A stretch of 64,000 bases of DNA, taken from NCBI GenBank assembly GCA_963704535.1, contig OY969916.1:868001-932000 (forward strand), given 5' to 3'. Of this stretch, positions 28,605 through 38,018 are shown in pieces. The first letter of the stretch is position 1, and each line of letters starts with the position of its first letter. The notes beneath the pieces are model-generated. The model worked only from the letters and a program-made list of their open reading frames with translations, made no database searches and was not told the DNA's origin. A program made the translations under genes and the position numbers. The stretch is from G963704535 sp963704535 (GTDB taxonomy: Bacteria; Chloroflexota; Chloroflexia; Chloroflexales; Roseiflexaceae).

Positions 28605-28612
28605 GCTTGCGT

Positions 28613-28798
28613 GGGGCTTCCGTAGCGCCTCCGACTTCCGGGCGCGCAGCCGGAGGATACCGTCGTGATCATCTGGGGAAAGTGGCCCCGAGGACGCGAT
28701 CAAGCTGGAGGGGATCGATCAGCCGATCTGGGTGAGCCAGCCGCAGCCGGTGCCGACGCTCGACGGGCACGTGCTGAGCGCTACCGATTGTACGTGAC
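28613..28798 (+). pseudogene. Decayed fragment of a metallopeptidase-family gene
   Basis: In shifting frames this stretch encodes GAQPEDTVVIIWGK and then QPVPTLDGHVLSATDCT followed by a stop. The intact gene upstream has GAQAGDTIVVAG and KVPTLDGHVLVRWG in the same order but about 380 bp apart, against about 100 bp here. I read this as an internally deleted relative of the 24496-26763 gene, cut off by the IS insertion. The match rests on two short blocks. Confidence 0.5.
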
Positions 28799-28844
28799 CA
28801 ATGGGGCTCATTCGTAGTTTGAACGAGGTTTGAACGGGCAGGAC

Positions 28845-28880
28845 AGAACGGCGGAAGGCTTGGGAGCCTTCCGCCGTTCT
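28845..28880 (+). terminator. Perfect 15-bp stem terminator
   Basis: AGAACGGCGGAAGGC (28845-28859) pairs with GCCTTCCGCCGTTCT (28866-28880) across a six-base loop. It separates the degraded region from the trans-sulfuration gene. Confidence 0.85.
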
Positions 28881-29028
28881 AGTATTCCGTAGTCAATCTC
28901 CGACCATTCGCCTGTTTCAGTTCGCCGCAACGCTTCGGAGTTTGGGGAGGTTTTGCGAACAAGGCGGTGAGAGTGCGGTAAGATACAGCGGTGGCGTTTC
29001 GACGAAGAGCAGCAATAGGAGGCCCACA

Positions 29029-30198
29029 GTGAAAGCACGCGGGATGCAGACCCGGCTGATCCACAGCGCTCGGCCGGCCGACGACACGACTGCGGTGTCG
29101 CCGCCGATCTTCCAGACCAGCACCTTCCTGCTCCGCACGCCGGAGGAGGGCGCCGACCTGGCCGCCCAAATCGCGCCGGCGACCTATTACACCCGCTACG
29201 GCTCGCCTAACAACCGGCAGGTCGAGGCGGCCCTGGCCGACCTGGAGGGTGGCGAGGCGGCGCTGGTCGTGGGCTCCGGCATGGCCGCGATCGCCGCCGC
29301 GATCCTGGCCAATGTCCGCGCCGGCGACCACGTGATAGCCCAGCACACCCACTACACCGCCACGCTGACTCTGCTGACGACCACCCTGCCGCGCTACGGC
29401 GTCGAGGTCACGCAGGTCGACCAGCGCGACCCGCAGGCGTTCGCCGGCGCACTGCGCCCGAACACCCGGATCGTCTACACCGAGTCGCCGACCAACCCGA
29501 CCATGGACCTGACCGACCTGCGCGCGACCGCCGAGATCGCCCACGCCGCCGGCGCACTGGCGATCACCGACAACACCTTCGCGTCGGCCTATAACCAGCG
29601 ACCGCTCGATCTGGGGTACGACCTGGTGGCCCACAGCGCGACCAAGTACCTCAACGGGCACGCCGACGTGACGGCCGGGGCGCTGATCGGCTCGCGGGCG
29701 CTGATCGAGGCGGCATGGGAGTACGCGCGGGTCCACGGGCCGGTGCTGCACCCGTTCGAGGCCTGGCTGCTCCGGCGCGGGCTCCAGACCTACGAGCTGC
29801 GGATGGCGGCCCACAACCGCAACGCTCTGGAGGTCGCTCGCTTCCTCGAAGGCCACCCGGCAGTCGCGCGGGTGTACCACCCCGGCCTAGAGTCGCACCC
29901 GCAGCACGACCTGGCCCGGCGGCAGATGGCGGGTGGGTTCGGGGGGATGCTGGCGTTTGAGCTGAAGGGCGGCTACGACGCGGCCTACCAGGCGATCCGG
30001 CGAACCGAGGTGTGCTTGCTGGCGGTGAGCCTGGGCGGGGTCGAGTCGCTGATCATCCATCCCGCCTCGATGATCCATGCCCACCAAACCGACGCCGAGC
30101 GGGCCTCGGCCAGCATCTCCCCCGGCCTGATCCGCCTCTCGGTCGGCATCGAGAATGTCGAGGACATCATCGCCGACCTGGAGCAGGCGCTGGGCTAG
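29029..30198 (+). CDS. Cystathionine gamma-synthase / methionine gamma-lyase family PLP enzyme
   Basis: The 389-residue product is a Cys/Met-metabolism PLP enzyme. Motifs include TYYTRYGSPNNRQVEAALADLEGGEAALVVGSGMAAI, the aspartate in ALAITDNTFAS, and the PLP lysine in HSATKYLNGHADVTAG. Members make cystathionine from O-acyl-homoserine or cleave methionine/homocysteine; the sequence alone does not separate these. The GTG at 29029 is chosen because AGGAGG sits six bases upstream; a TTG at 28942 would add 29 unlikely residues. No SAM riboswitch pattern is visible in the leader. Confidence 0.9.
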   Translation: MKARGMQTRLIHSARPADDTTAVSPPIFQTSTFLLRTPEEGADLAAQIAPATYYTRYGSPNNRQVEAALADLEGGEAALVVGSGMAAIAAAILANVRAGDHVIAQHTHYTATLTLLTTTLPRYGVEVTQVDQRDPQAFAGALRPNTRIVYTESPTNPTMDLTDLRATAEIAHAAGALAITDNTFASAYNQRPLDLGYDLVAHSATKYLNGHADVTAGALIGSRALIEAAWEYARVHGPVLHPFEAWLLRRGLQTYELRMAAHNRNALEVARFLEGHPAVARVYHPGLESHPQHDLARRQMAGGFGGMLAFELKGGYDAAYQAIRRTEVCLLAVSLGGVESLIIHPASMIHAHQTDAERASASISPGLIRLSVGIENVEDIIADLEQALG

Positions 30199-30200
30199 GG

Positions 30201-30270
30201 GTGACAAGATGACAAGATGACAAGATGACAAGGTGAAAGGGTGAAGGGGTGAAAGGGAGAGGGGGTAAGG
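30201..30270. repeat. GACAAGAT / GTGAAAGG octamer array
   Basis: Tandem GACAAGAT units change into GGGTGAAA units, all in one orientation, between a plus-strand stop and a minus-strand stop. Unlike most arrays here, it lacks an inverted arm. Confidence 0.8.
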
Positions 30271-30292
30271 GTAAAGCACTCCATCCTCGGGT

Positions 30293-32767
30293 TTACTCGC
30301 GTATGTCGCCCCATTCAGCAGTGACGCGAACGACGACGAGCGCGATGTCGTCGTGCTGGGGCATGTCGCCGATCCAGCGCTCCACCGCGGCCATGATCTG
30401 CTCGACGACCTGTGCAGGCGCAATCGACGGGGCCGAGCAGGCGCTCACAATCTCCTCCAGTTGCTCGAAGCCGAACAGCGCCCGGTCGTGGCTGTGGGCC
30501 TCGATCACGCCGTCGGTGTAGAACACCAGGAGATCGCCAGGCTCCAAGGTGATAGTGGCGGTCGCGTACTCCGGCGCGGCGACGATCCCCAGCGGCAGGT
30601 GGCTGCCGGCCCCCTCCAGCATCACGACGCGGCCACCACGGGCGAGCAGCGGGGCCGGCTGCGCGGCGTTCACCAGCGCGCACGTCCGCTCGGCTGGCTC
30701 GAAGCGCGCGTAGGAGCTAGCGACAAAGCTCCCGTGCGGCATCTCCCCGACCAGGACCATATTGGCCGCGCCCATGACCCCGGCCGGATCGGACGGCTGC
30801 GCGGCGGCGGAGCGCAGGGCCGTACGCGCCATCGCCATCAGCAGGGCTGCCGGCAGGCTCTTGCCTGACACATCACCGATGATGATATCAAACCTCCCCG
30901 CGCCGTCCTGGCTGACGCCGTTGGAGCCGATCGCGCCGGTGCCAGCCGGCGTGACGAACGCATAGAAGTCGCCAGTAGTCTCGCGGGCCGGACGGTAGAA
31001 CGAGGCGACCAATAGCCCGGCGGCGTGCGGGGCCACCGCTGGGAACAGCGAGCCCTGGATCTGCTCGGCCAGGCGCAGCTCGCGCTCGACGCGCCGAACC
31101 AACTCCTCGTACAAGCGGGCATGGGCCAGCGTGACGGCAACCTGGCTGGCTAGGGCCGTCACCAGGGCAGCGTCGTCGGCGCCGTAGAAGTCGGCGCGAC
31201 GCTTGTACAGCCCCAGCACGCCGATCGAGCGCTCCTTAACCACCAGCGGCACCCCCAGCCACGATCCGGCCTCGTACTCTTCGCCCTCGCGCGGGTGCCA
31301 CAGCGGATGGCGGCGCGTGTCGGACACAATCAGCGGCACGCGGGTCTCAAGCACCAATCGTTTGAGCGGGTACTGATCGGGCGCGTGAATGCGCCGCCGT
31401 GGCGTGCCGGGCGCACCGGCCGTCGCGGCGGTCTCCAGCGCGGTCCCAGTATCGTCCAGCAGCATAATCGTCGCCGTGTCGTAGGCGGCCAGGCGCTCAA
31501 GTTGCTCCAGGATGGTCGCCAGCACCTCGTGCTCGTGGAGCGACCCGCCGCTCAGGCGCGCGACCTCCAGGAGCGTATGCAACTGCGCGGTGCGCTCGGC
31601 CACCCGCTGCTCAAGCTCCTCGTTCCAGCTCAGGAGGCGCCCCTGCGCGGCATGCAACTCTGCGACCATATGGTTGAACGAACGGGCCAGGGTGCCGATC
31701 TCGTCGCTCGCCGTCGCCCGTGACACCTCAGGGAGGGCAACATCGGCGATCAGGTCGGCGCGGGTGGCGATCACCGCAGCGGCCCGGCTGAGAGTCTCGA
31801 CCGGCTGCACCGCGCGCCGGGTGATGGCCGAGAGCAGCATCGCCAGGCTCAGGGCGCTCACCAGCGTCACGAGCGTCGCGACCAGGCCGATCGTCCGCAC
31901 CGAGGCCAGCGCCGTGCCGCGCTCCTGCTCGACGATCACGCCCCAGCCGAGCAAGTTGCCGATCGGCGAGTAGGCTGCCAAGTAGACCAGCCCGCCCTGG
32001 CGGTAGGTGGTCGTGCCCTCGTACCCCTGGAACACCGGCGCGATCGTGTCCTGGTCGAGCACGTGGCCCACACGTTGGCGGTTCGGGTGGGCCAGCACCA
32101 CGCCGCGTTGGTCGACAATGCTGACGCTGCCGGCCTCGATCTGGATGCTGTCCACCTTGGTCCAGAAGGAGCGCAGGTCGATCTGGGCCAGCAGCACGCC
32201 GCGCGCCTCACACGGAGCGGCGCATCTGCCCAGCGGGAGCGTCATGGTGACGTAGGGCGAGCCAGAGATCGGGCGGAAGGCGACCGGCGAGATCGCGATC
32301 GTGTGCTCGTGCAGCGCTTGCCGCACGCCATCGTCGGGCGCGCGGGCGCGCGGCGGGTCGAAGCGCACGGCGCCATTCTGGAGCGCCTGGCTGAGCGTTC
32401 CCGTCAGGACCAGCGTTTCCTCGCCGCGGGCGTTCAGCAGGCGCAGGTCGTTGTAGGTGTAGGGGAAGCGCTCGCGCAACCCGGCCAGGGCTGCGGCCTG
32501 CTGATCGGGGGCGGCCAGCAACTGCGCCTCTTGCAGGCGAAGGATGTCGAGCTGGGTCTGGAAGAAGGTGCTGATCTCCTGGCCGACCTGAATCGCGATC
32601 TGGCGATTGTGGGACTCGACCTGCGCGACGACCGCGCGCTGCCCGATCCGGAAGGCGACGAATCCAAGCACGGCCAGGAACAGGAGCGTCACCAGCACCG
32701 CCGGAATGACGATCTGCCGACTGAGGCGCGCGTACCACCAGCTTGTGAGACGCTGGATCAGGCCCAT
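30293..32767 (-). CDS. Membrane sensor PP2C phosphatase (RsbU/SpoIIE type) with Cache, HAMP and GAF domains
   Basis: The product has 824 residues: an N-terminal membrane helix (residues ~19-42), a dCache-like extracellular domain to about 290, a second helix, a HAMP/coiled-coil segment, a GAF domain (~430-570) and a C-terminal SpoIIE phosphatase. Phosphatase motifs are ETTGDFYAF, DIIIGDVSGKSLPAALLMA, LLVFYTDGVIEA and QHDDIALVVV, providing the metal-binding aspartates. Such proteins dephosphorylate anti-anti-sigma factors in partner-switching pathways. No STAS or anti-sigma gene is adjacent, so the target is unknown. Confidence 0.93.
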   Translation of the reverse strand: MGLIQRLTSWWYARLSRQIVIPAVLVTLLFLAVLGFVAFRIGQRAVVAQVESHNRQIAIQVGQEISTFFQTQLDILRLQEAQLLAAPDQQAAALAGLRERFPYTYNDLRLLNARGEETLVLTGTLSQALQNGAVRFDPPRARAPDDGVRQALHEHTIAISPVAFRPISGSPYVTMTLPLGRCAAPCEARGVLLAQIDLRSFWTKVDSIQIEAGSVSIVDQRGVVLAHPNRQRVGHVLDQDTIAPVFQGYEGTTTYRQGGLVYLAAYSPIGNLLGWGVIVEQERGTALASVRTIGLVATLVTLVSALSLAMLLSAITRRAVQPVETLSRAAAVIATRADLIADVALPEVSRATASDEIGTLARSFNHMVAELHAAQGRLLSWNEELEQRVAERTAQLHTLLEVARLSGGSLHEHEVLATILEQLERLAAYDTATIMLLDDTGTALETAATAGAPGTPRRRIHAPDQYPLKRLVLETRVPLIVSDTRRHPLWHPREGEEYEAGSWLGVPLVVKERSIGVLGLYKRRADFYGADDAALVTALASQVAVTLAHARLYEELVRRVERELRLAEQIQGSLFPAVAPHAAGLLVASFYRPARETTGDFYAFVTPAGTGAIGSNGVSQDGAGRFDIIIGDVSGKSLPAALLMAMARTALRSAAAQPSDPAGVMGAANMVLVGEMPHGSFVASSYARFEPAERTCALVNAAQPAPLLARGGRVVMLEGAGSHLPLGIVAAPEYATATITLEPGDLLVFYTDGVIEAHSHDRALFGFEQLEEIVSACSAPSIAPAQVVEQIMAAVERWIGDMPQHDDIALVVVRVTAEWGDIRE

Positions 32768-32780
32768 TCCACCACATCCC

Positions 32781-32860
32781 TACAGTTCGGGGAAAAAGGG
32801 GGTTTGAGGGGGCAGCCCCCTCAGTCTCTCCCCACTCACATTGTAAAGGAGAATGACGCC
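32781..32860. repeat. Family A palindromic repeat, inverted copy
   Basis: CAGTTCGGGGAAAAAGGGGG, the dyad TTGAGGGGGCAGCCCCCTCA and TTGTAAAGGAGAATG appear in the orientation opposite to the 17312 array. The copy separates two minus-strand genes. Confidence 0.85.
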
Positions 32861-32875
32861 ATCCGAAACATTGCC

Positions 32876-33931
32876 TTACGGCTGATATTCACTTACGACG
32901 ATCTTACCCTCGGCCAGATCGCGTTGGATGGCCGTGATCCGATCGCGGATGTCGGCCGGCACGAGCATCGGTGCGCCGAGGTCCAACCCGGAGCCGTCGA
33001 GCGGCGCCAGCCCCACGCCGCCGGAAGACAGGTCCAGCACGCGAACGCCGGGCTGGATCGTCCCGGCCTGTAGCTCGGCCAGCAGGCGCAGAATCGCCTG
33101 ATCCATATTCTTGGTGCGGCTGGTCACTACTACCTGCGGGGCGATCCAGCGCTGGTCCGCCCCGGTGGTGATCACCCGGCGCCCCTGCTGCTGGGCGGCG
33201 GTGATCGCGCCGAGTGCGGTACGCCCGGCCGCCGCGTAGACCACCTCGGCGCCCTGCTGGTACATAGCCGCGGTCAACTGCTGGCCGACATCGGGCTTAT
33301 TGAAGCCGCTGAAGTCATCCTTGCCGGCGGCATAGGACGAAAGGATGTGGGCCTGCGGGTTGATGAAGCGCACGCCCTCGGCCCAGCCGTGCTCGATCCG
33401 GCGGATCACCGGGACATCGGCGCCGCCCAGGAAGCCGACCGTGCCGCCGGGGCTGAGCAGCGCCGCCAGCGCGCCGGCCAGGAAGTCGCCTTGAAGCTCG
33501 CGGAACGTTACCGAGGTGACATTGGGCGCATCGACCGCCGCGTCGACGATCGCGAAGTGCTGGTCGGGGTACTCGTTGGCCACCGTCGCCAATGCGGCGG
33601 CGTTCTCCTGGCCCACGGCGATGATCAGGTCGGGGCGCTCCTGCGCCAGGTCGCGCAGGTTGCCGGGCTGCCAGGCTGGGCCTTTCCAGGCCACGACCCG
33701 GAAGCGCACCCCCAGGTCGCGCTGCGCGCGCTGCAAGCCGGCGTAGGCGCTGTCGTTGAAGGCCCGGTCGCCCAGGTCGCCGGTGGCGAGCGCCAGGCCC
33801 ACGCTGAGCACCCGTTGGGGCGCGGGCGGCGATGGCGGCCCGGCGGCGACGCCGATCGCGATCACCACCAGCAGCCCGACCAGCGTGGCCAACGCCCCCC
33901 AGCGCCGTGCCGGGGCGTGTTCGAGGTTCAT
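32876..33931 (-). CDS. BMP-family (PnrA-like) substrate-binding protein
   Basis: About 351 residues with an N-terminal hydrophobic export signal (LATLVGLLVVIAIGVAAG) but no lipobox cysteine. The mature part has the basic-membrane-protein pattern: GDLGDRAFNDSAYAGLQRAQ, PDLIIAVGQENAAAL, VTSVTFRELQGDFLAGALAALL, GTVGFLGGADVPVIRRIEHGWAEG and SSYAAGKDDFSGFNKP. PnrA-like proteins bind purine nucleosides for ABC import. AGGTGA precedes the ATG at 33931. No permease or ATPase partner lies beside it. Confidence 0.87.
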   Translation of the reverse strand: MNLEHAPARRWGALATLVGLLVVIAIGVAAGPPSPPAPQRVLSVGLALATGDLGDRAFNDSAYAGLQRAQRDLGVRFRVVAWKGPAWQPGNLRDLAQERPDLIIAVGQENAAALATVANEYPDQHFAIVDAAVDAPNVTSVTFRELQGDFLAGALAALLSPGGTVGFLGGADVPVIRRIEHGWAEGVRFINPQAHILSSYAAGKDDFSGFNKPDVGQQLTAAMYQQGAEVVYAAAGRTALGAITAAQQQGRRVITTGADQRWIAPQVVVTSRTKNMDQAILRLLAELQAGTIQPGVRVLDLSSGGVGLAPLDGSGLDLGAPMLVPADIRDRITAIQRDLAEGKIVVSEYQP

Positions 33932-34080
33932 AACGATCACCTATAAGCCAGTCCCGGATGGTCGCCGGTGCGAAGCTCTTCAGGTAGCGCTTTGCTTGGC
34001 GCCATCTTACCACGTTCTGCGAGCGAACATCAAGCTACACGACGCCCAGTCGTCGATGCAGGTAACTGCTCAGACTTGGG

Positions 34081-34186
34081 ATTTTAACGCAAAGACGCAA
34101 AGGGGCGGGGTGCCCTCTGGGCCACGCGGAGACAGGAGCTCCATAACATCTTTGCACCTTTGCATCTTTGCACCTTTGCGTTAAAT
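34081..34186. repeat. GACGCAAAG heptamer hairpin
   Basis: TTAACGCAAAGACGCAAAGG at 34084-34103 faces four CTTTGCA-type units ending CCTTTGCGTTAA. A very similar element is at 39271-39351. The 33932-34524 gap contains only this, the following 51-bp repeat and the promoter region of the sugar-binding gene. Confidence 0.85.
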
Positions 34187-34352
34187 GTGAACAGTTACCG
34201 ATGCAGTATACATTGACGGAAGCGGCAAGACATGCTACGATCCGGCGGCCCAGCACCCCAATTTCTTCCCGGCTACTCCGACGACGTGGGGTTTCTCTCA
34301 CGAAGGGACTCCAAAAATAGAAAGCATCCAGCTCCGTGAAACGTGAAACGTA

Positions 34353-34459
34353 AAACGTGATCGGGACGTTGTTCGCGTTTCACGCTTCACGTCTCGGGTT
34401 CGCAAACGTGATCGGAACGTTGTTCACGTTTTACGCTTCACGTTTCGGGTTCGCCGTGA
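34353..34459. repeat. 51-bp direct repeat (two copies) with GTGAAAC units
   Basis: AAACGTGATCGGGACGTTGT at 34353 recurs as AAACGTGATCGGAACGTTGT at 34404, and each copy continues to CGGGTTCGC. A short GTGAAACGTGAAACG array precedes the first copy. Confidence 0.8.
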
Positions 34460-34524
34460 GATATTTTAAAACGCGCGAGTTCCGAAGTGTAAACTTACAG
34501 TTCTACTAGCGGAAGGAGCACACG

Positions 34525-35986
34525 ATGCGGTGTACGGGCACTTCCTCGGGACGGAGCAGATTCCTGGTCACGGCCCTGCTGGCGTTGAGCGTGGTGCTCA
34601 GCGCGTGCGGCGGAAGCGCGCAGCCGCCCGCGCCGGCGACCCAGCCGACCGCAGCCCCTGCCCCGGCGACCCAAGCGACAGCGGCCCCGGCGACCCAGGC
34701 GACAGCGGCCCCCGCGCAACCGACAGCCGCAGCGGCAGCCCCACCAACCCTGGCGCCCATCCCGGCACCGGCCGAGGGCACCTTTACCTACTGGGGCGGC
34801 CTGATCTTCTCTGACGAGGCCAACAATATGCTGGCCGCGCGGATCACGCAGTGGGGCCAGGAGCAGGGCATCAAGGTCGAAGTGGTCATGATCAACCAGA
34901 ACGAGACCACACAGCGCGTCTCGGCGGCGGTCGAGGCCGGCACCATGCCCGACGCGCTCGACCTGGGCCGCGACCTGATGCTGCTGCTGAGCCAGAGCGG
35001 CAAGCTTGAGGCGCTGGACGACGTATACGAGCAGGTCGGCGAGGCCCACGGCGGCTGGCTCGAAATCGGCCGACTCCGCGAACAACCCCCAGGACTTCGG
35101 CGGCAAGCGCTACGGCGTGCCCTTCGGCACCAGCGGCAACGTCCTGTACCGGCGCGCCGACGTGCTGGACGGCGGCCGGCTTCACCGAAGCGCCCAAAAC
35201 CTGGCAGGAGCTGGGCGAGATGGCGCTGAAGGGCCAGAAGCCGCCGGAGCACTACGGCATGGGCTTTGCGCTCTCCAACGTCGGCGACGGCAACCTGACC
35301 ACGGCCATGCTCCAATCCTGGGGCGGGCGCATCGCCGACGACGCCGGCAAGCACCTGCACGCTCGACAGCCAGGAGACGCGCGACTTCCTGACCTGGATC
35401 GCCGACCTGTTTAAGCAGGGCGCGTTCCCACCCGGCGCGACCACCTGGGACGGCGCGGGCGACAACACCGCCTACCAGGCCGGCAACGCGTTGTTCATCG
35501 CCAACCCCGGCAGCGTCTACCTGAACCTGAAGGACAACGACCCCGAACTGGCCGAGGCCACCACGCTTCTCGGCGCTGCCGGCCGGGCCAAAGATGCAGG
35601 TGGCGCCGCAGGGACCCGAACTTCCGCGTGGTCCCGACCACCAGCCGCTTCAAGGACCAGGCCAAGGACCTGCTGGCCTACCTGGCCGACGACGAGTTCA
35701 TGGCCGACTACTACAACGCCGCGATCTACGGCCCGGTGCTCAACAGCCAGAACGGACTTCCCGGTCTTCAAGGAAAGCCCGGTCCACCAGGGCCTGCTCG
35801 ACCTGGCGCTCAACGGCACGCCGCCCGGCTTCCCCGATACCAATAACGCCGCCTTCGCCGAGTACCAGACCAACTTCCTGACGCCCAAGATGGTCCAGCG
35901 GATCGTCGTGGACGGGGTCAGCATCGACGACGCGATCGAAGGAGACCCAAGCCGCCTGCCAGGCGATCTACGATAAGTATAAATAG
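34525..35986 (+). pseudogene. Sugar ABC transporter substrate-binding lipoprotein, about seven frameshifts
   Basis: GGAAGGAG precedes the ATG. The N-terminus is a lipoprotein signal (VVLSACGG) followed by a Pro/Ala/Thr linker. Family 1 binding-protein blocks continue in changing frames: WGQEQGIKVEVVMINQNET, NPQDFGGKRYGVPFGTSGNVLYRR, AAGFTEAPKTWQELGEMA, ETRDFLTWIADLFKQGAFPPG, FKDQAKDLLAYLADDEFMADYYN and a final AACQAIYDKYK at 35986. Breaks fall near 35067, 35172, 35355, 35580, 35620, 35753 and 35940. Most can be repaired by removing one base that duplicates its neighbour, which points to sequence error, but true decay cannot be excluded. It heads the permease pair downstream. Confidence 0.8.
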
Positions 35987-36060
35987 CACAGGAGTTAGTG
36001 GCGGCGCACGCAATGCCGCTATTGCCTGCCCTTCGACAAGCTCAGGAAGTTCGGCAGCAA

Positions 36061-36136
36061 GGTACTTCACCTCTTTTTTATCGAGGATTTTCGCCCAGCC
36101 GGGCGAAAATCCTCGATAAAAGGAAGAAAAAGTACC
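36061..36136. terminator. Nested hairpin with 21-bp perfect stem
   Basis: TTTTATCGAGGATTTTCGCCC (36076-36096) pairs perfectly with 36101-36121 across AGCC. Outer arms GGTACTT/AAGTACC (36061-36067, 36130-36136) and TTCGGCAG/CTGCCGAA extend it. A CCCTTCGACAAGCTCAGG box lies just upstream. It sits between the binding-protein and permease genes and may adjust their relative expression or be a mobile MITE-like element. Confidence 0.75.
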
Positions 36137-36192
36137 GCTCTGCCGAAGGCCGAGATCAGGCCCGGAGATAACCGCATAACTCCTGTAAGTAG

Positions 36193-36250
36193 TTAGAGAT
36201 AAGAGATTGGAGATTACGATCCAATCTCTTATCTCCAATCTCTCATCTCC
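36193..36250. repeat. GAGATTG/CAATCTC heptamer hairpin before a start codon
   Basis: TAGAGATAAGAGATTGGAGATT units face CCAATCTCTTATCTCCAATCTC units. The hairpin ends about 10 bases before the permease ATG at 36260 and so occupies the place of its leader and ribosome site. Confidence 0.85.
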
Positions 36251-36259
36251 CAAACCACG

Positions 36260-37175
36260 ATGGCCGAACGACAGATCATCACCAACACACCGGCGCGACG
36301 TGGCTTCTCCTGGGGCCGGCGCAACAGTCTGCTGGGCTACCTGCTGGTGGCGCCGGTCGTGATCTGTCTGCTGGTGCTGGTCGTCTACCCGTTTCGTCTT
36401 CGCGATCTGGATCAGCTTCACCGACCGCATGATCGGCCGCGCAGGGCAGCTTCGTCGGGCTGGCGAACTATGTCTACCTGTTCGGGCAGCCCAGCTTCCA
36501 GCGCCACGGTGCGCAACACGGTCGTGCTGGTCGGTCGCCGTGCAGGTGCTGAAGCTGGTGTTCGGCCTGGGGATCGCGCTGCTGCTCAACCAGCCGATCC
36601 GCGGGCGCCAGTTCTGGCGGTCGCTGATCCTGCTGCCGTGGGCCATGCCGGCGTTCGTAGCCTACATCACCTGGAAGCTGCTCTACGCCCCGCAAGGCGG
36701 CGCCTTCAACATGATCCTGATCGGCAGCGGCCTGGTCAACGCCCACGTCGATTTTCTCAGCACCAGGGAGCTGGCCATGCCCAGCGTGATCATCGCCACC
36801 TTCTGGCGCGGCTTCCCGTTCTGGGTGATCTCGTTCCTGGCGGCGCTGCAGAACGTGCCCCAGGAGCTGTACGAGAGCGCGGCGATCGATGGCGCCGGCG
36901 CCTGGCAGCGCTTCCGCTATATCACGCTGCCCAGCATCCGCCACGTGGTGCTGGTGGTCGTGCTGCTCTCGACGATCTGGACGACCAACGGCTTCGAGAA
37001 TGTCTGGCTGCTGACGCAGGGCGGGCCATCCGACGCCACCATGACCTTCCCGGTGCTGGCCTACTTCGGCCTCCAGAGCCTGCGGATCGGCGAGGCGTCG
37101 GCCGTCTCGGTGGCGATGCTGCCGATTTTCACCATGCTGGCGCTGATCGTCGCCAAGCTGCTGCAAGAGGACTAA
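36260..37175 (+). pseudogene. Sugar ABC transporter permease (MalF type), three frameshifts
   Basis: After a normal start (NSLLGYLLVAPVVICLLVLVVYPF) the frame breaks near 36393, 36445 and 36510-36535. From about 36545 it is clean and shows six-helix permease features, with the EAA loop in ESAAIDGAGAWQRFRYITLPSIR. One-base corrections restore VYPFVFAIWISFTDRMIG and GSFVGLANYVYLFGQPSF. The product is the first inner-membrane subunit of a CUT1 sugar importer together with the 37177-38010 protein and the binding protein upstream. No ATPase gene is present, as is common for CUT1 systems that share MsmK/UgpC-type ATPases. Confidence 0.82.
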
Positions 37176-37176
37176 T

Positions 37177-38010
37177 ATGCTCGGTCGCATCCACACTCCC
37201 CAGAAAGTGCTCTACTACAGCCTGCTGGCGCTGCTGGCGGTGGTGATCATCTTCCCGATCTACTACATGGTGATCATCTCGCTCAAGCTGCCCAGGGATA
37301 TCTACCGCAAGCCATCGCTGCTGCCGATCGGCGCCACGCTGGAGAACTACATCGATCTGCTGACCAAGCAGGGCTTCCTGGTCAACATCGCCAACAGCCT
37401 GATCGTCGCCGGCGCCGCCACCCTGGTCTCGGTGCTGATCAGCTGCCTGGCCGCCTACAGCCTGGTGCGGCTGAAGTACCGCTACCGGGACTGGATCGGT
37501 CGGCTGATCCTGTTCACCTACCTGACCCCGTCGGCGCTGCTGTTCATCCCGCTGTCGATCATCATCGCCCAGCTCCGGCTCGGCAACACACTGCACGGCC
37601 TGATCTTCGTCTACCTGACCTTCTCGACGCCGTTGAGCACCTGGCTGCTGATGGGCTTCTTTCGCGGCATCCCGGCCGACCTGGAGGAGCAGGCGATGGT
37701 GGACGGCGCCACCCGCATGCAGGCGCTGTACTACATCCTGCTGCCGCTCTCGGTGCCCGGCCTGATCGCGGTCAGCGTCTTCACCTTCACCGGAGCCTGG
37801 AACGAGCTGCTGCTGGCGCTGATCTTCATCACCTCGCCCGATAAGCGCACGGTGCCGGTGGCGCTCCAGTACCTGATCACCGGCGATGTGTTCCGCTGGG
37901 GGCTGATTATGGCCGGCGCGGTGCTGGCCGCCCTGCCGGTGATGGTGCTGTACTACCTGGCCCAGCGCTTTGTCGTGCAGGGGTTGGCGGCGGGGGCAGT
38001 GAAGGGGTAG
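37177..38010 (+). CDS. Sugar ABC transporter permease (MalG type)
   Basis: This 277-residue protein has six predicted helices and the CUT1 EAA motif EEQAMVDGATRMQALYYILLPLSVPG. The N-terminus KVLYYSLLALLAVVIIFPIYYMVIISLK is typical of MalG/LacG proteins. It begins one base after the stop of the first permease gene, so translation is coupled. Unlike its two upstream partners it has no frameshift. Confidence 0.92.
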   Translation: MLGRIHTPQKVLYYSLLALLAVVIIFPIYYMVIISLKLPRDIYRKPSLLPIGATLENYIDLLTKQGFLVNIANSLIVAGAATLVSVLISCLAAYSLVRLKYRYRDWIGRLILFTYLTPSALLFIPLSIIIAQLRLGNTLHGLIFVYLTFSTPLSTWLLMGFFRGIPADLEEQAMVDGATRMQALYYILLPLSVPGLIAVSVFTFTGAWNELLLALIFITSPDKRTVPVALQYLITGDVFRWGLIMAGAVLAALPVMVLYYLAQRFVVQGLAAGAVKG

Positions 38011-38018
38011 GCACAAAC

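Noticed and set aside
28881..29028. SAM riboswitch before the trans-sulfuration gene
   Set aside because: No SAM-I, SAM-II or related core motif can be found; the leader is short and unstructured apart from the upstream terminator.
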